Positions 1-7,307 of a stretch of DNA of 64,000 bases are shown here, piece by piece; the first letter of the stretch is position 1; the number at the start of each line of letters is the position of its first letter. A model generated the notes under the pieces. That model saw nothing but the letters and a program-made list of their open reading frames with translations, searched no databases and was not told the DNA's origin. The DNA lies in NCBI GenBank assembly GCA_037444305.1, contig JBBIMP010000026.1, positions 12,450 through 76,449 on the forward strand, in the 5' to 3' direction. Both the position numbers and the translations under genes were made by a program. Source of the stretch: JBBIMP01 sp037444305 (GTDB lineage Bacteria; Acidobacteriota; UBA6911).

Positions 1-1832
1 GCCGCCCGGGTGAGGTCTGCCGAGGCAGCGCCGGGGAAATTCGCCGTGACGAACATGGCATTCGCCGGGTCCGTGCTGTGCGTGCTGAAAACGATGCTCG
101 GCACCAGGGTTTGGGCGTTGTAGGTAAGAGTGACCCAGGTAAATTTGCCCCCGAAGCTGAGGCTGTGAGCGCCCCTTGTCCAGGTCACCGAGTTGCTGAT
201 GTCGCGCATCGCCGGGTTGCGGCGCGTGGGTGCGGTGACGGAATGCGCGTTGACGATGCCCGCCGCGCTGATACCCAGGGCGAAGCCGTCCTGGTTGGCC
301 ACCGGCCCGCTGAAGGTCGCGGCGCTCGCCTCGGGATTGAAGCGCGAGGGACCGAGTGAGAGGCCGGCGCGGAATTCGTTGACGATCCGGGGGCTGAGGG
401 TGGAACGCAACCCGATCGAGCCGGTATAGCGGTCCGCCGGCTGGGAACCCTGGTTCGGGAAGCCGGGAAACCTGGGCTCGAAGCCGTTGAGGAAGTCCGG
501 CTTTCCCCTGCCGATGTGATAGGTCCAGGTGACCTCCATTCTGTGCTTGTCCGAGAGAGTCAGGTCGAAGCGCACCGTCGGGCGGTAGGTCAGTCCCATG
601 CCGGTAGGGCTGTAGGACCACTGCTGCAGGTTGGGATCGGTCATCTGTGAAATGCCGCCGGTGGTGGAAGCAGCGCTGCGCATCTCGGAGAGCAGCTTCT
701 GGATCGTAGGATCGAGCGTCGAGGTCTGTCCCCTGGAGGCTGCCAGCGTGAGCAGGTTGACCTGCCGGACCTCGGTCTGGCCGCCGACCGTGACGTTGTA
801 CTGGAACACGCCGGTCTGGGTCAGAGGATTGAATATCGTCCGCTGCCGGTTGACCTGCGTGGGCTGCCGGAACTCCTCGTAGTTGACGAAGAAGAACGCG
901 CGGTTGCGGCCGTCGAGAAGGCCCGGAATCATTACCGGCCCTCCCGCACGGAAACCGTACTGGTTGAACAGCACGCGCGCGCGCGGCGCCTTGCCGGTCT
1001 TCGGGTCGGGCGGCAGGTCGCGGTTGTTGAACCAGTAGTTGGAATTCAACCAGGGATTACGATGGTACCAGTAGAGGCCGCCGTGAAATTCGTTGGATCC
1101 CTGGCGGGTCACGAACTTGATCTGAACCGCGCCCATCCCCCCGCCCTGCGCCTCCGGCGTGGCCGTGGATACGGTGACTTCCTGAACGGAGTCCAGGCTG
1201 ACCGGGACGCGGGTGAAAAAGCCGTCGCTGGTTTTGTTGAAGTTGTCCTGGATGTTGATGCCGTCCAGGGTGATATCGATGGCGCTGGACGGCAGGCCGT
1301 TGATGGTGGAGTCGCGGTTCCCCCGCGCGGTGTTGACACCTGGAAGCAGGACGACGAAATTGAGGGGGTTGCGGGACACCAGCGGCAGATTGGCGATCTG
1401 GTTGACGTTGATCGTTGTCGCGATGTTTGCGGAGTGCGACTGCAGGATCTCGCCGCCCCCCGTCACCACCACGGTTTCGCTGATCTCCCCCATTTCGAGC
1501 GTGACACGCACGGTCCGGGTCACGCCCGTGTACAGGTTGACGTCCTTGACAACCGCCTGTTTGAAGCCCGTCAGCATGACGCTCACGGTGTAGACCCCCG
1601 GGGGGAGAGACGGGATGAAGAAGGTTCCGTTGTCGGCGGTCACGGCCTTGAACTCTTCGCCCATCGCATCGTTTCTAGCGTTGACATCCGCGCCCGGTAT
1701 GACGGCGCCGCTCGGGTCAAGAACCACACCTGAAAGCGACGATGTCGCGCTGGAGGACTGCCCGAAGACGGCTGTTGCGGCCAGCGCCAGGAGCAGCATG
1801 GCGGAGAAAAACCTTGGCAAAAAAGGCTTCAT
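1..1832 (-). CDS. TonB-dependent receptor, Oar-like, N-terminal part (runs off window)
   Basis: An open frame of about 610 codons begins at 1832 and stays open to base 1, so only the C-terminal barrel is missing. It starts with a signal peptide (MKPFLPRFFSAMLLLALAA, then FGQSS), followed by a carboxypeptidase-regulatory-like beta-sandwich (SGVVLDPSGAVIPGADV), then a plug domain with NGLPSSAIDITLDGINIQDN and the start of the barrel. Receptors of this type sit in the outer membrane and take up large substrates with TonB energy; the ligand cannot be told from sequence. A strong Shine-Dalgarno (GGGAGGAG) lies just upstream of the ATG. It stands alone on the minus strand, downstream of a terminator and a repeat-rich promoter region at 2028-2107. 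Confidence 0.9.
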   Translation of the reverse strand, partial: MKPFLPRFFSAMLLLALAATAVFGQSSSATSSLSGVVLDPSGAVIPGADVNARNDAMGEEFKAVTADNGTFFIPSLPPGVYTVSVMLTGFKQAVVKDVNLYTGVTRTVRVTLEMGEISETVVVTGGGEILQSHSANIATTINVNQIANLPLVSRNPLNFVVLLPGVNTARGNRDSTINGLPSSAIDITLDGINIQDNFNKTSDGFFTRVPVSLDSVQEVTVSTATPEAQGGGMGAVQIKFVTRQGSNEFHGGLYWYHRNPWLNSNYWFNNRDLPPDPKTGKAPRARVLFNQYGFRAGGPVMIPGLLDGRNRAFFFVNYEEFRQPTQVNRQRTIFNPLTQTGVFQYNVTVGGQTEVRQVNLLTLAASRGQTSTLDPTIQKLLSEMRSAASTTGGISQMTDPNLQQWSYSPTGMGLTYRPTVRFDLTLSDKHRMEVTWTYHIGRGKPDFLNGFEPRFPGFPNQGSQPADRYTGSIGLRSTLSPRIVNEFRAGLSLGPSRFNPEASAATFSGPVANQDGFALGISAAGIVNAHSVTAPTRRNPAMRDISNSVTWTRGAHSLSFGGKFTWVTLTYNAQTLVPSIVFSTHSTDPANAMFVTANFPGAASADLTRA

Positions 1833-2027
1833 AAAGCTCCTCCCTCGGTTTGGGTAAGGCGAAACTTGCAAGTAGGCCCGGAACCGGATGGTTCCTCTTC
1901 GATCGCCCGCGAAACGATCAGGCGGCGGGAACTGTCTTCATCAGGAGTCGAGTGCCGGGAAGGCGACGGTTGATTGGTGAGCTTGAACCCTCAATCGATT
2001 GCCGATCAGAATCCATACCCAACCGAT

Positions 2028-2107
2028 TCTAACTCGATCTGTTAGATGCCTCTAAGTTATTAGAATCCTCTAAGCAATTCATCCCAAGTCGCTTACAGCC
2101 TTTCTAA
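2028..2107. promoter_or_regulatory. Cluster of TCTAA/TTAGA motifs with two tandem 18-bp repeats
   Basis: Six copies of TCTAA or its complement occur in 80 bp (2028, 2042 minus, 2051, 2060 minus, 2069, 2103). Four are spaced exactly 9 bp apart in alternating orientation, giving two tandem 18-bp units at 2042-2059 and 2060-2077 with consensus TTAGANNCCTCTAAGNNA (14 of 18 identical). The block lies about 200 bp upstream of the TonB receptor start and just past a terminator, so it probably belongs to the receptor promoter. It looks like an operator for a dimeric regulator binding cooperatively; which regulator is unknown. Confidence 0.55.
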
Positions 2108-2134
2108 CCTTATATCAACAGCTCAATCGCAAAG

Positions 2135-2171
2135 CAACAAAAAAGAAGGGGGACAGGCTACCCTGTCCCCC
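2135..2171 (-). terminator. Rho-independent terminator
   Basis: A perfect 10-bp stem (GGGGGACAGG at 2148-2157, CCTGTCCCCC at 2162-2171) closes a 4-nt loop. On the minus strand it is followed by the T-rich tract TTCTTTTTTGTTG (2147-2135). It ends transcription of the small gene at 2207-2326 and insulates it from the TonB receptor promoter. Confidence 0.85.
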
Positions 2172-2206
2172 TCTGTTGCACCCGCGGCGCCGTCTTGCGG
2201 GGATTG

Positions 2207-2326
2207 CTAGGCGGGATTAGGCGGTTTCTGCTTCGGCCTCCCCCCCTTCCTGTTTATGAAGAACAGGAAGACGAGGGCTGCCACCGTCAGGCCGATCACG
2301 ATGATCTTGTCGATGCCGATTTCCAT
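2207..2326 (-). CDS. 39-residue single-span membrane peptide
   Basis: This short reading frame encodes 39 residues: a short N-terminus (MEIGIDK), one hydrophobic span of about 17 residues (IIVIGLTVAALVFLFF) and a basic, proline-rich tail (NRKGGRPKQKPPNPA). It has a very strong ribosome-binding site (GGAGGAGGAAGT) directly upstream of the ATG and a perfect terminator 36 bp downstream, which argues that it is really expressed. The positive-inside rule suggests the tail is cytoplasmic. It resembles small secretion or quinone-complex accessory peptides in size only; I do not recognise a family. Confidence 0.6.
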   Translation of the reverse strand: MEIGIDKIIVIGLTVAALVFLFFINRKGGRPKQKPPNPA

Positions 2327-2380
2327 GTGACTTCCTCCTCCCACGGGATGTGGAGGTGATGATTGCAGGGCAAAAAGGCG

Positions 2381-2701
2381 TCAGGCTGCTGCGGGTGGCG
2401 GCGGGGGCGCCCTCCCTCTCGGGGGGCCGGGTGTCAATCCGGATGCTCCCGGAGGGCGAGGTGACCGAAGTGCCGATGCGGGGGAGGGTGCTGCGAGCGC
2501 TTCTGCGACGATGCAGAGCGCCTTGTGGGAGGCAAGTGTGTTTTCGTTCCCGGGCGATTCAGCCGCAAGCGCCTGCGGATTTGCCGGCGGCCGGGTGCCC
2601 GCTTCGGTGGGGAACGAATCGCAGTTGCCGGAGAAGGGGAGCGGCGCTGCTGATCTGAGCGCCTGCAGCGTCAGCAACAGGATGAGTCCGGGAACTCCCA
2701 T
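2381..2701 (-). CDS. Hypothetical small secreted or membrane-associated protein
   Basis: A 106-residue frame starts 15 bp after the stop of the SDR gene on the same strand, with GAGGAG about 10 nt before the ATG. The N-terminus (MGVPGLILLLTLQALRSAA) looks like a signal peptide. The rest is rich in Ala, Pro and Gly with no recognisable fold, ending in a proline-alanine run. Composition this biased can arise by chance in high-GC DNA, so the call rests mainly on the ribosome-binding site and the operon-like position. No function is proposed. Confidence 0.35.
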   Translation of the reverse strand: MGVPGLILLLTLQALRSAAPLPFSGNCDSFPTEAGTRPPANPQALAAESPGNENTLASHKALCIVAEALAAPSPASALRSPRPPGASGLTPGPPRGRAPPPPPAAA

Positions 2702-2715
2702 GGTTCTGACTCTCC

Positions 2716-3468
2716 TCAGCGGCTGGCGAGACCGCCTGCGGTTTCGCCGCCGTCCAGCGTGTAGACGTGGCCGGTGATGAAGGCGGCGTCATCCGAGGCC
2801 AGGAACGCGAAGAGGGCCGCAACCTCCTCGGGCCCGGCGTGTCGCCCCATCGGGATCTTACGGTTGACCTCTTCGAGCATTTCGTCCGTGTACTCGGCGC
2901 GCTGCATGGGCGTGAGGACGTACCCGGGCGCCACGGCGTTCACCCGGATGCGCGGCGCCAGTTCGAGGGCCATGGAGCGCGTCAATTCGATCACTCCCGC
3001 CTTGCTGGCGTTGTAGTCGGCGTACAACGGGTATCCGGTCATACCGTTGGTCGAGGCCGTATTCAGGATTACGCCCCGGCCTCGCTCCATCATGTGGAGG
3101 GCAGCTGTCTGCGCCACGTGGAACACGCCCGTGAGGTTGACCGCCATGACGCGGTCCCACTCCTCGCGCGCGATATCGAGAAACCTGTGGCGGATGCTGA
3201 TACCGGCGTTGTTGACCACGACGTCGACTCCGCCCATCGTTTCTACGGCCCCGGTAAATGCATGCCGGACCTGGACCATGTTGCTCACGTCGCATTTCAG
3301 GAAGGCGGCGATCGCGGGGAGACTTTTCCTGATGGCGGCGCCGGCGCGGGCATCCAGGTCGAGGACGCATACGGTGGCACCCTCGTCGAGAAAGCGTTCC
3401 ACGGTGGCGGCTCCAATCCCGCTGGCGCCGCCCGTCACCAGCACTCTTTTGCCCGCAAGTCCGCGCAT
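2716..3468 (-). CDS. SDR-family NAD(P)-dependent oxidoreductase
   Basis: This is a classical short-chain dehydrogenase of 250 residues. The Rossmann glycine motif TGGASGIG is at about residues 12-19, NNAG near residue 87, and the catalytic Tyr-Lys pair appears as YNASK in the expected place, after the conserved Ser-containing stretch NTASTNG. The protein ends with the usual GHVYTLDGG segment. It would oxidise or reduce a hydroxyl/carbonyl group with NAD(P)H; the substrate is not predictable. The start at 3468 (MRGLAGKRVLVTGG) fits family length; in-frame ATGs at 3501 (with AAAGGAG almost touching it) and 3540 are alternatives that would add a basic leader. An inverted-repeat element begins at 3543, just upstream. 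Confidence 0.9.
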   Translation of the reverse strand: MRGLAGKRVLVTGGASGIGAATVERFLDEGATVCVLDLDARAGAAIRKSLPAIAAFLKCDVSNMVQVRHAFTGAVETMGGVDVVVNNAGISIRHRFLDIAREEWDRVMAVNLTGVFHVAQTAALHMMERGRGVILNTASTNGMTGYPLYADYNASKAGVIELTRSMALELAPRIRVNAVAPGYVLTPMQRAEYTDEMLEEVNRKIPMGRHAGPEEVAALFAFLASDDAAFITGHVYTLDGGETAGGLASR

Positions 3469-3542
3469 GATCGCCCGCCCTCGATTGCGTCGCTCAATCA
3501 TTCTCCTTTCTTCCCTCCCAGTCCAGCAGATATTTCCCACCC

Positions 3543-3625
3543 GGTGTCAGGCCTTGCAGATTTGGTTTTGGGACTCGACCCAAACATTCCTGCGCCCCAA
3601 GATTTAATCTGCAAGGCCTGACACC
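3543..3625. repeat. 83-bp inverted-repeat element (REP/BIME-like)
   Basis: Perfect 20-bp arms, GGTGTCAGGCCTTGCAGATT at 3543-3562 and its complement at 3606-3625, enclose a smaller hairpin (TTTGGG at 3567-3572 with CCCAAA at 3579-3584). A shortened copy of the right arm (AGGCCTGACACC) recurs at 4710-4721. The form resembles bacterial interspersed palindromes mobilised by REP-associated tyrosine transposases; no transposase is in this window, so that link is inference. Confidence 0.7.
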
Positions 3626-3700
3626 AATGATTGACTTGGCAATCCCGGAGATGCTAACAAGTCTGCTCATTCCAAATGACTGCAGAGGAGGATCGCGGAA

Positions 3701-4125
3701 ATGCGGGTCCTGATCACCGGCGGCGCCGGTTTCGTTGGCTCGAGTCTCGCACTGGCCTTCAGCGACCTGCCGGAAACCCGGGTTGCAGCCTTTGACAATC
3801 TCCGGAGACGGGGTTCGGAGCTGAACGTTCCCATCCTCAAAATGCACGGTGTGGAGTTCTGCCACGGGGACGTCCGCCAGCCAGCCGATCTGGACGCAAT
3901 CCCCGGCACCTTCGACCTGGTCATCGAGGCATCCGCCGAACCCAGCGTTCACGCGGGGCTGAATTCCCCGCCGGCGTACCTGTGGCGGCGGTTGCCGGAG
4001 CTTTCGGCTGGACTCCGCGCCGCGGCGTCCGGGAGATAGTGACCGGGATACACGAGTGGGTAAAGGACAATCGCGCCACGCTCGCCCCGCTGTTCGACGT
4101 TCCCGGCGGCGAGAGGGAGGGATGA
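3701..4125 (+). pseudogene. NAD-dependent sugar-nucleotide epimerase, internally deleted remnant
   Basis: The N-terminus is an intact epimerase start (MRVLITGGAGFVGSSLA, with GDVRQPADLD and VIEASAEPSVHAGL), resembling CDP-paratose 2-epimerases. After about residue 90 the homology breaks off. The normal C-terminal end (FGWTPRRGVREIV, then a 40-codon tail) resumes at 4003 in a different frame and stops at 4123-4125. The catalytic Tyr-x-x-x-Lys region and some 200 central residues are missing, so the gene is dead. Its stop overlaps the start of the next remnant (ATGA at 4122-4125), showing the two were once translationally coupled neighbours in a surface-polysaccharide operon. Confidence 0.8.
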
Positions 4126-4717
4126 ACCGGATGTCCGTTGCCATCGTCACCGGGTCCGCGGGCCTGATCGGGAGTGAAACTGCCAGATTCCTGCACGACA
4201 AGGGATTGGACGTCATCGGCATCGACAACAACATGAGGGAGGTGTTTTTCGGCCGGGACGGCTCGACGACCTGGAAATCGGACGAGCTGAAGAGAACCCT
4301 TCTTCGCTATCGACACCGGGAGATGGACATCCGCACCCAGGAGGAGGTGTTTGCGCTCTTCCGGGATTATGGCCGGGACATCTCGCTGGTCGTGCACTGC
4401 GCGGCCCAGCCAAGTCACGACTGGGCCGCAAGGGAGCCGCTGACCGATTTTTGGCCGTGACCGGCCAGCAGTACAGCATCTACGGCTACAAGGGGAAGCA
4501 GGTCCGCGACAACATCCACTCCCATGACCTCGTGACCGCCTTCTGGCATTTCTTCCAGGTGCCGCGACCGGGAGAGGTCTACAACATGGGCGGATCGCGC
4601 TTCCTTGCGGGCTCGCGGGTGGTCGACTACCCCGCCTTGAAAATGCTCCTGAACCGGGCCGCGAACACGTTTATCCGGGTGTTGTTCGGCCTGCAGTATA
4701 ACGATGTCGAGGCCTGA
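4122..4717 (+). pseudogene. CDP-paratose 2-epimerase remnant fused to a glycosyltransferase-2 scrap
   Basis: Three pieces follow one another. From 4122 the first 111 codons match the N-terminus of CDP-paratose (tyvelose) epimerases (TGSAGLIGSETARFLHDKGL, VVHCAAQPSHDWAAREPLTDF). Around 4445-4456 the frame shifts and the family's C-terminal segment continues (TGQQYSIYGYKGKQVRDNIH, GEVYNMGG), with the middle including the catalytic Tyr/Lys missing. From about 4592 the frame passes into a polyprenyl-type glycosyltransferase-2 segment (GSRF, VVDYPALKMLLNRAANTFIR, LFGLQYNDV) and ends where the AGGCCTGACACC repeat begins. At least two deletions are needed to explain this. None of the pieces can be functional. 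Confidence 0.8.
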
Positions 4718-4722
4718 CACCC
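4709..4722. repeat. Half copy of the AGGCCTGACACC repeat arm
   Basis: GAGGCCTGACACCC matches the outer part of the right arm of the element at 3543-3625. It sits exactly where the glycosyltransferase homology of the preceding remnant ends. With 3543-3625 it brackets the decayed genes. Confidence 0.5.
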
Positions 4723-4774
4723 TTGCGTTTCGCGCGGTTGTAGGCGTAGGCTGTCCTCCGATTGTGGGGGAACG

Positions 4775-5314
4775 ATGACTCGAGCGGGACTCATCCTGAA
4801 TGAATTGAAAGCGCACGGGGTGACGCATGTTGTCGGCCTTCCCGACAACACCTCGGCCCGCCTTTTCGCCCTGCTGGAAAACGATCCGGATGTACGGCTG
4901 GTACAGGTAACGCGCGAGGGCGAAGCCTTCGCCCTGGCCGCCGGCCTGTGGGTGGGAGGGAAGAAACCGGTGGTCCTCGCCCAGAACACCGGCCTGTTCG
5001 AAAGCGGGGATGCCATCCGCGGAACCCTGCTGCGCATGCGCATCCCGGTGGTCTGTTTGATCACCTACAGGGGGTACGCAAAGCTGATCGCAAACCGGAA
5101 AGTCGCCTCCTCGGAGAGATTGTCGGCGGAGGACCTGAGCCGGCCGGACCTGGATTCGGCTGCGCTGTTCACCGAATCCACCCTGAGTGCATGGAGCATA
5201 CCTTATGAAATCGTTCACGACGACGCCGATACGCCGATGATTGCCCGTGCCTTTGCCCTGTCGGAGGAAGAGAGCCGGACTGTTGCCGTTCTGATATCCG
5301 GAGTTCTGCAATGA
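4775..5314 (+). CDS. TPP-dependent decarboxylase, alpha (Pyr-domain) subunit, sulfopyruvate/phosphonopyruvate type
   Basis: The 179-residue protein is a stand-alone N-terminal TPP-enzyme domain: GVTHVVGLPDNTSARLF near the start, TREGEAFALAAGLWVGGKKP with the conserved glutamate that activates the cofactor, and a QNTGLFESGDAIRG loop. Separate Pyr and PP subunits of this size are typical of sulfopyruvate decarboxylase (ComD/ComE); phosphonopyruvate decarboxylase is the one-chain relative. It would decarboxylate a 3-substituted pyruvate together with the product of the next gene, 43 bp downstream. Neither phosphonate mutase nor coenzyme M genes are visible nearby, so the substrate is open. Confidence 0.8.
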   Translation: MTRAGLILNELKAHGVTHVVGLPDNTSARLFALLENDPDVRLVQVTREGEAFALAAGLWVGGKKPVVLAQNTGLFESGDAIRGTLLRMRIPVVCLITYRGYAKLIANRKVASSERLSAEDLSRPDLDSAALFTESTLSAWSIPYEIVHDDADTPMIARAFALSEEESRTVAVLISGVLQ

Positions 5315-5357
5315 CCGCCGTCACGAGGTGTGAGTCGGACGCGAGAGGCCGACGGAA

Positions 5358-5960
5358 ATGCTGACCAAGAGGGAACTGCTGGAGCCGCTGGCGAGGTTGC
5401 GCGGTGACGCCGTCGTCGTCAACTGCATGTCCGTGGTCCGTCCCTGGGGGAAGTACTCCGCGAGTGACCTGGACCTGGCCTCCGCGGACAGCGCCATGGG
5501 GCACACCGCGGACTTTGCGCTCGGCATCGCCCTCGCGCAACCGCTCAGGAGGGTCATCTGCCTGAACGGCGACGGCAGCATGCTCATGACCTTGGGCACG
5601 CTGGCCACAGCGGTACAGGCAGGCGCAGGCAACTACATCCTCTTTGTTGTCCAGAACGAGACCTACGAAATCACCGGCAACCAGCCCGTGCCGGGGGCCG
5701 GTCGACTGGATTTCGCGCTGCTGGCGCGCGGGTGCGGTTTCAAAAGTGTCTTCAGCTTCGACGATGCGAGGTCCTACGAGGGTGGGCTCCCCTCCATCCT
5801 GGCTGCCCGCGGGCCGGTCTGTGTCGCGGTGCGGGTGGATGCCGGCAGCGAAGGCCCCATCAGTTTCAGCCCGCGCGAGGAGGCGCACTACCTCAAGACC
5901 TCGCTGGCGGAGACGGCCTGGCGGCTCAGGCGCGCACTGGCGGCGCCCCTCGAGCCGTAA
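5358..5960 (+). CDS. TPP-dependent decarboxylase, beta (PP-domain) subunit, sulfopyruvate/phosphonopyruvate type
   Basis: This 200-residue partner of the previous subunit carries the TPP-diphosphate and metal binding motif: GDGSMLMTLGTLATA begins it and the matching NETYEITGNQ closes it about 30 residues later. The leading segment (SADSAMGHTADFALGIALA) is also standard for the ComE-like half. GAGAGG lies about 11 nt before the ATG. The two subunits together rebuild one alpha/beta decarboxylase; the gene ends 64 bp before the convergent protease gene. The pair lies directly beyond the decayed polysaccharide genes and may be a survivor of the same accessory block. Confidence 0.8.
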   Translation: MLTKRELLEPLARLRGDAVVVNCMSVVRPWGKYSASDLDLASADSAMGHTADFALGIALAQPLRRVICLNGDGSMLMTLGTLATAVQAGAGNYILFVVQNETYEITGNQPVPGAGRLDFALLARGCGFKSVFSFDDARSYEGGLPSILAARGPVCVAVRVDAGSEGPISFSPREEAHYLKTSLAETAWRLRRALAAPLEP

Positions 5961-6024
5961 CCAGGAGTGTCATGCGCCGGAGGCGCGGCAACTTGCGGCC
6001 TGGATCCCCAAGACGCGACTGTAC

Positions 6025-7107
6025 TCACTCAGCGGGATGGCCGAGGACTGCGACCAAGGCAATTGCTTTGGAGCCGCGGACCAGCCTAACGGGGACGCTC
6101 TCTCCGGGTGCGTGGCGGGCCAGAACTGCCAGGAGATCGCCGTTGCTGCGGATTGTCCTGCCGGCAATCTCCAGTACCACATCGTTCTGCTGCAGGCCGG
6201 CACGCTCAGCGGGCGAATCTGCGGCGACGAGTGTTACGACCACCCCGGTTTCGACCGTCAGCCCGAGCCGGAAGGCCACGGCCGGCGTCGCTTCCACCGT
6301 GCCGATGCCCAGAAACGCGCGGCGGATCCTGCCGTCCCGAATCAGCGTACGGATTACGGGTTCGGCCAGGGCCATCGAGATGGCGAATCCCGGACTTCCC
6401 GGTTCCTTCACGATGGCCGTGTTGATGCCGATGACCTCCCCCTTTGCGTTGACCAGCGGCCCGCCGGAGTTCCCGGGATTGATGCCCGCATCCGTCTGGA
6501 TGATGTCCGGGATGGTGTACGGTTCCTTGTAGATGGACTGCCGCGTTGCGCTGACGATGCCCCGGGTCACGGTCGGGCCGCCCGTTAGGTCCAGGGCGTA
6601 GCCGAGGGCGAGAACCTCCTGACCCACCCGCACGTCGCCGGGACGCGCGAAGGCGGCGGGCACGAGGTCCCGGGCCTCGATCCTCAGAACGGCGAGGTCG
6701 GTGGCGCGGTCCCTGCCCTGGAGCACGGCCCAGAACGATTTGTTGCCGGCTGTGGTGACGACGATTTCCTTGGGCAGTCGCCTGTCTGCCGGTGCCAGCA
6801 GGACGTGGTCGTTCGTGACCACGTGCCCCAGGCGGTCGAATACAATCCCCGTGCCGAAGCCGGTTCCGGCGGGGAGTTCTCCGTCTTTGGCATCCGCTGA
6901 AAACCTGGCCTGAATCCTCACGAGCGAAGGTTCAATCCGGCGAACCAGTTCCTCTGCGGTGAGACCTGCTCCGGGGCTGCGTTGGCCGGGGATTCCGGCG
7001 CCGTCCTCTCGCCGGGAGGAAATCCCTGTGCCATCGCCGCATCCCTGCGCAACGGACAGGATCAGAAAGCAGGCGAAAATCCCGAGGCAGAAGGGTGATC
7101 GGATCAT
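6025..7107 (-). CDS. HtrA/DegP-like serine protease with PDZ domain
   Basis: A 360-residue envelope protease. The catalytic triad is visible as His in TNDHV (about residue 98), Asp in ATDLAVL (about 135) and Ser in GNSGGPLV (about 212), followed by one PDZ domain (SPAERAGLQQNDVVLEIAG). The start at 7107 gives a hydrophobic leader (CLGIFACFLILSVAQGC) whose final Cys could be lipidated, although the box AQGC is not a good lipobox. An upstream in-frame ATG at 7200 would add 31 residues of unlikely sequence. It probably degrades or refolds misfolded exported proteins. It is transcribed divergently from the transketolase-like gene. Confidence 0.88.
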   Translation of the reverse strand: MIRSPFCLGIFACFLILSVAQGCGDGTGISSRREDGAGIPGQRSPGAGLTAEELVRRIEPSLVRIQARFSADAKDGELPAGTGFGTGIVFDRLGHVVTNDHVLLAPADRRLPKEIVVTTAGNKSFWAVLQGRDRATDLAVLRIEARDLVPAAFARPGDVRVGQEVLALGYALDLTGGPTVTRGIVSATRQSIYKEPYTIPDIIQTDAGINPGNSGGPLVNAKGEVIGINTAIVKEPGSPGFAISMALAEPVIRTLIRDGRIRRAFLGIGTVEATPAVAFRLGLTVETGVVVTLVAADSPAERAGLQQNDVVLEIAGRTIRSNGDLLAVLARHAPGESVPVRLVRGSKAIALVAVLGHPAE

Positions 7108-7307
7108 CAACGCCCATGATACTGCCGCGGCCGGTGCGGTCAAGGATAACGTGGGTGCTCCGTATCCGCTCGAGCCGGCAAATAAGCATTGAAAGCCCAA
7201 TGCAAAAGCTCTATTTTCGGATAACGCAAATCGGATGACTCACGCTTTCATACCCGGGTTTACTCCTCCCGGAAGGGGATCGAGGGGAGAGCCCGGAGCA
7301 GAAAGGA

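Noticed and set aside
3701..4717. Selenocysteine or programmed frameshift in the epimerase remnants
   Set aside because: The missing parts are whole catalytic segments, not one codon, and no slippery site or SECIS-like hairpin was seen at the joints.
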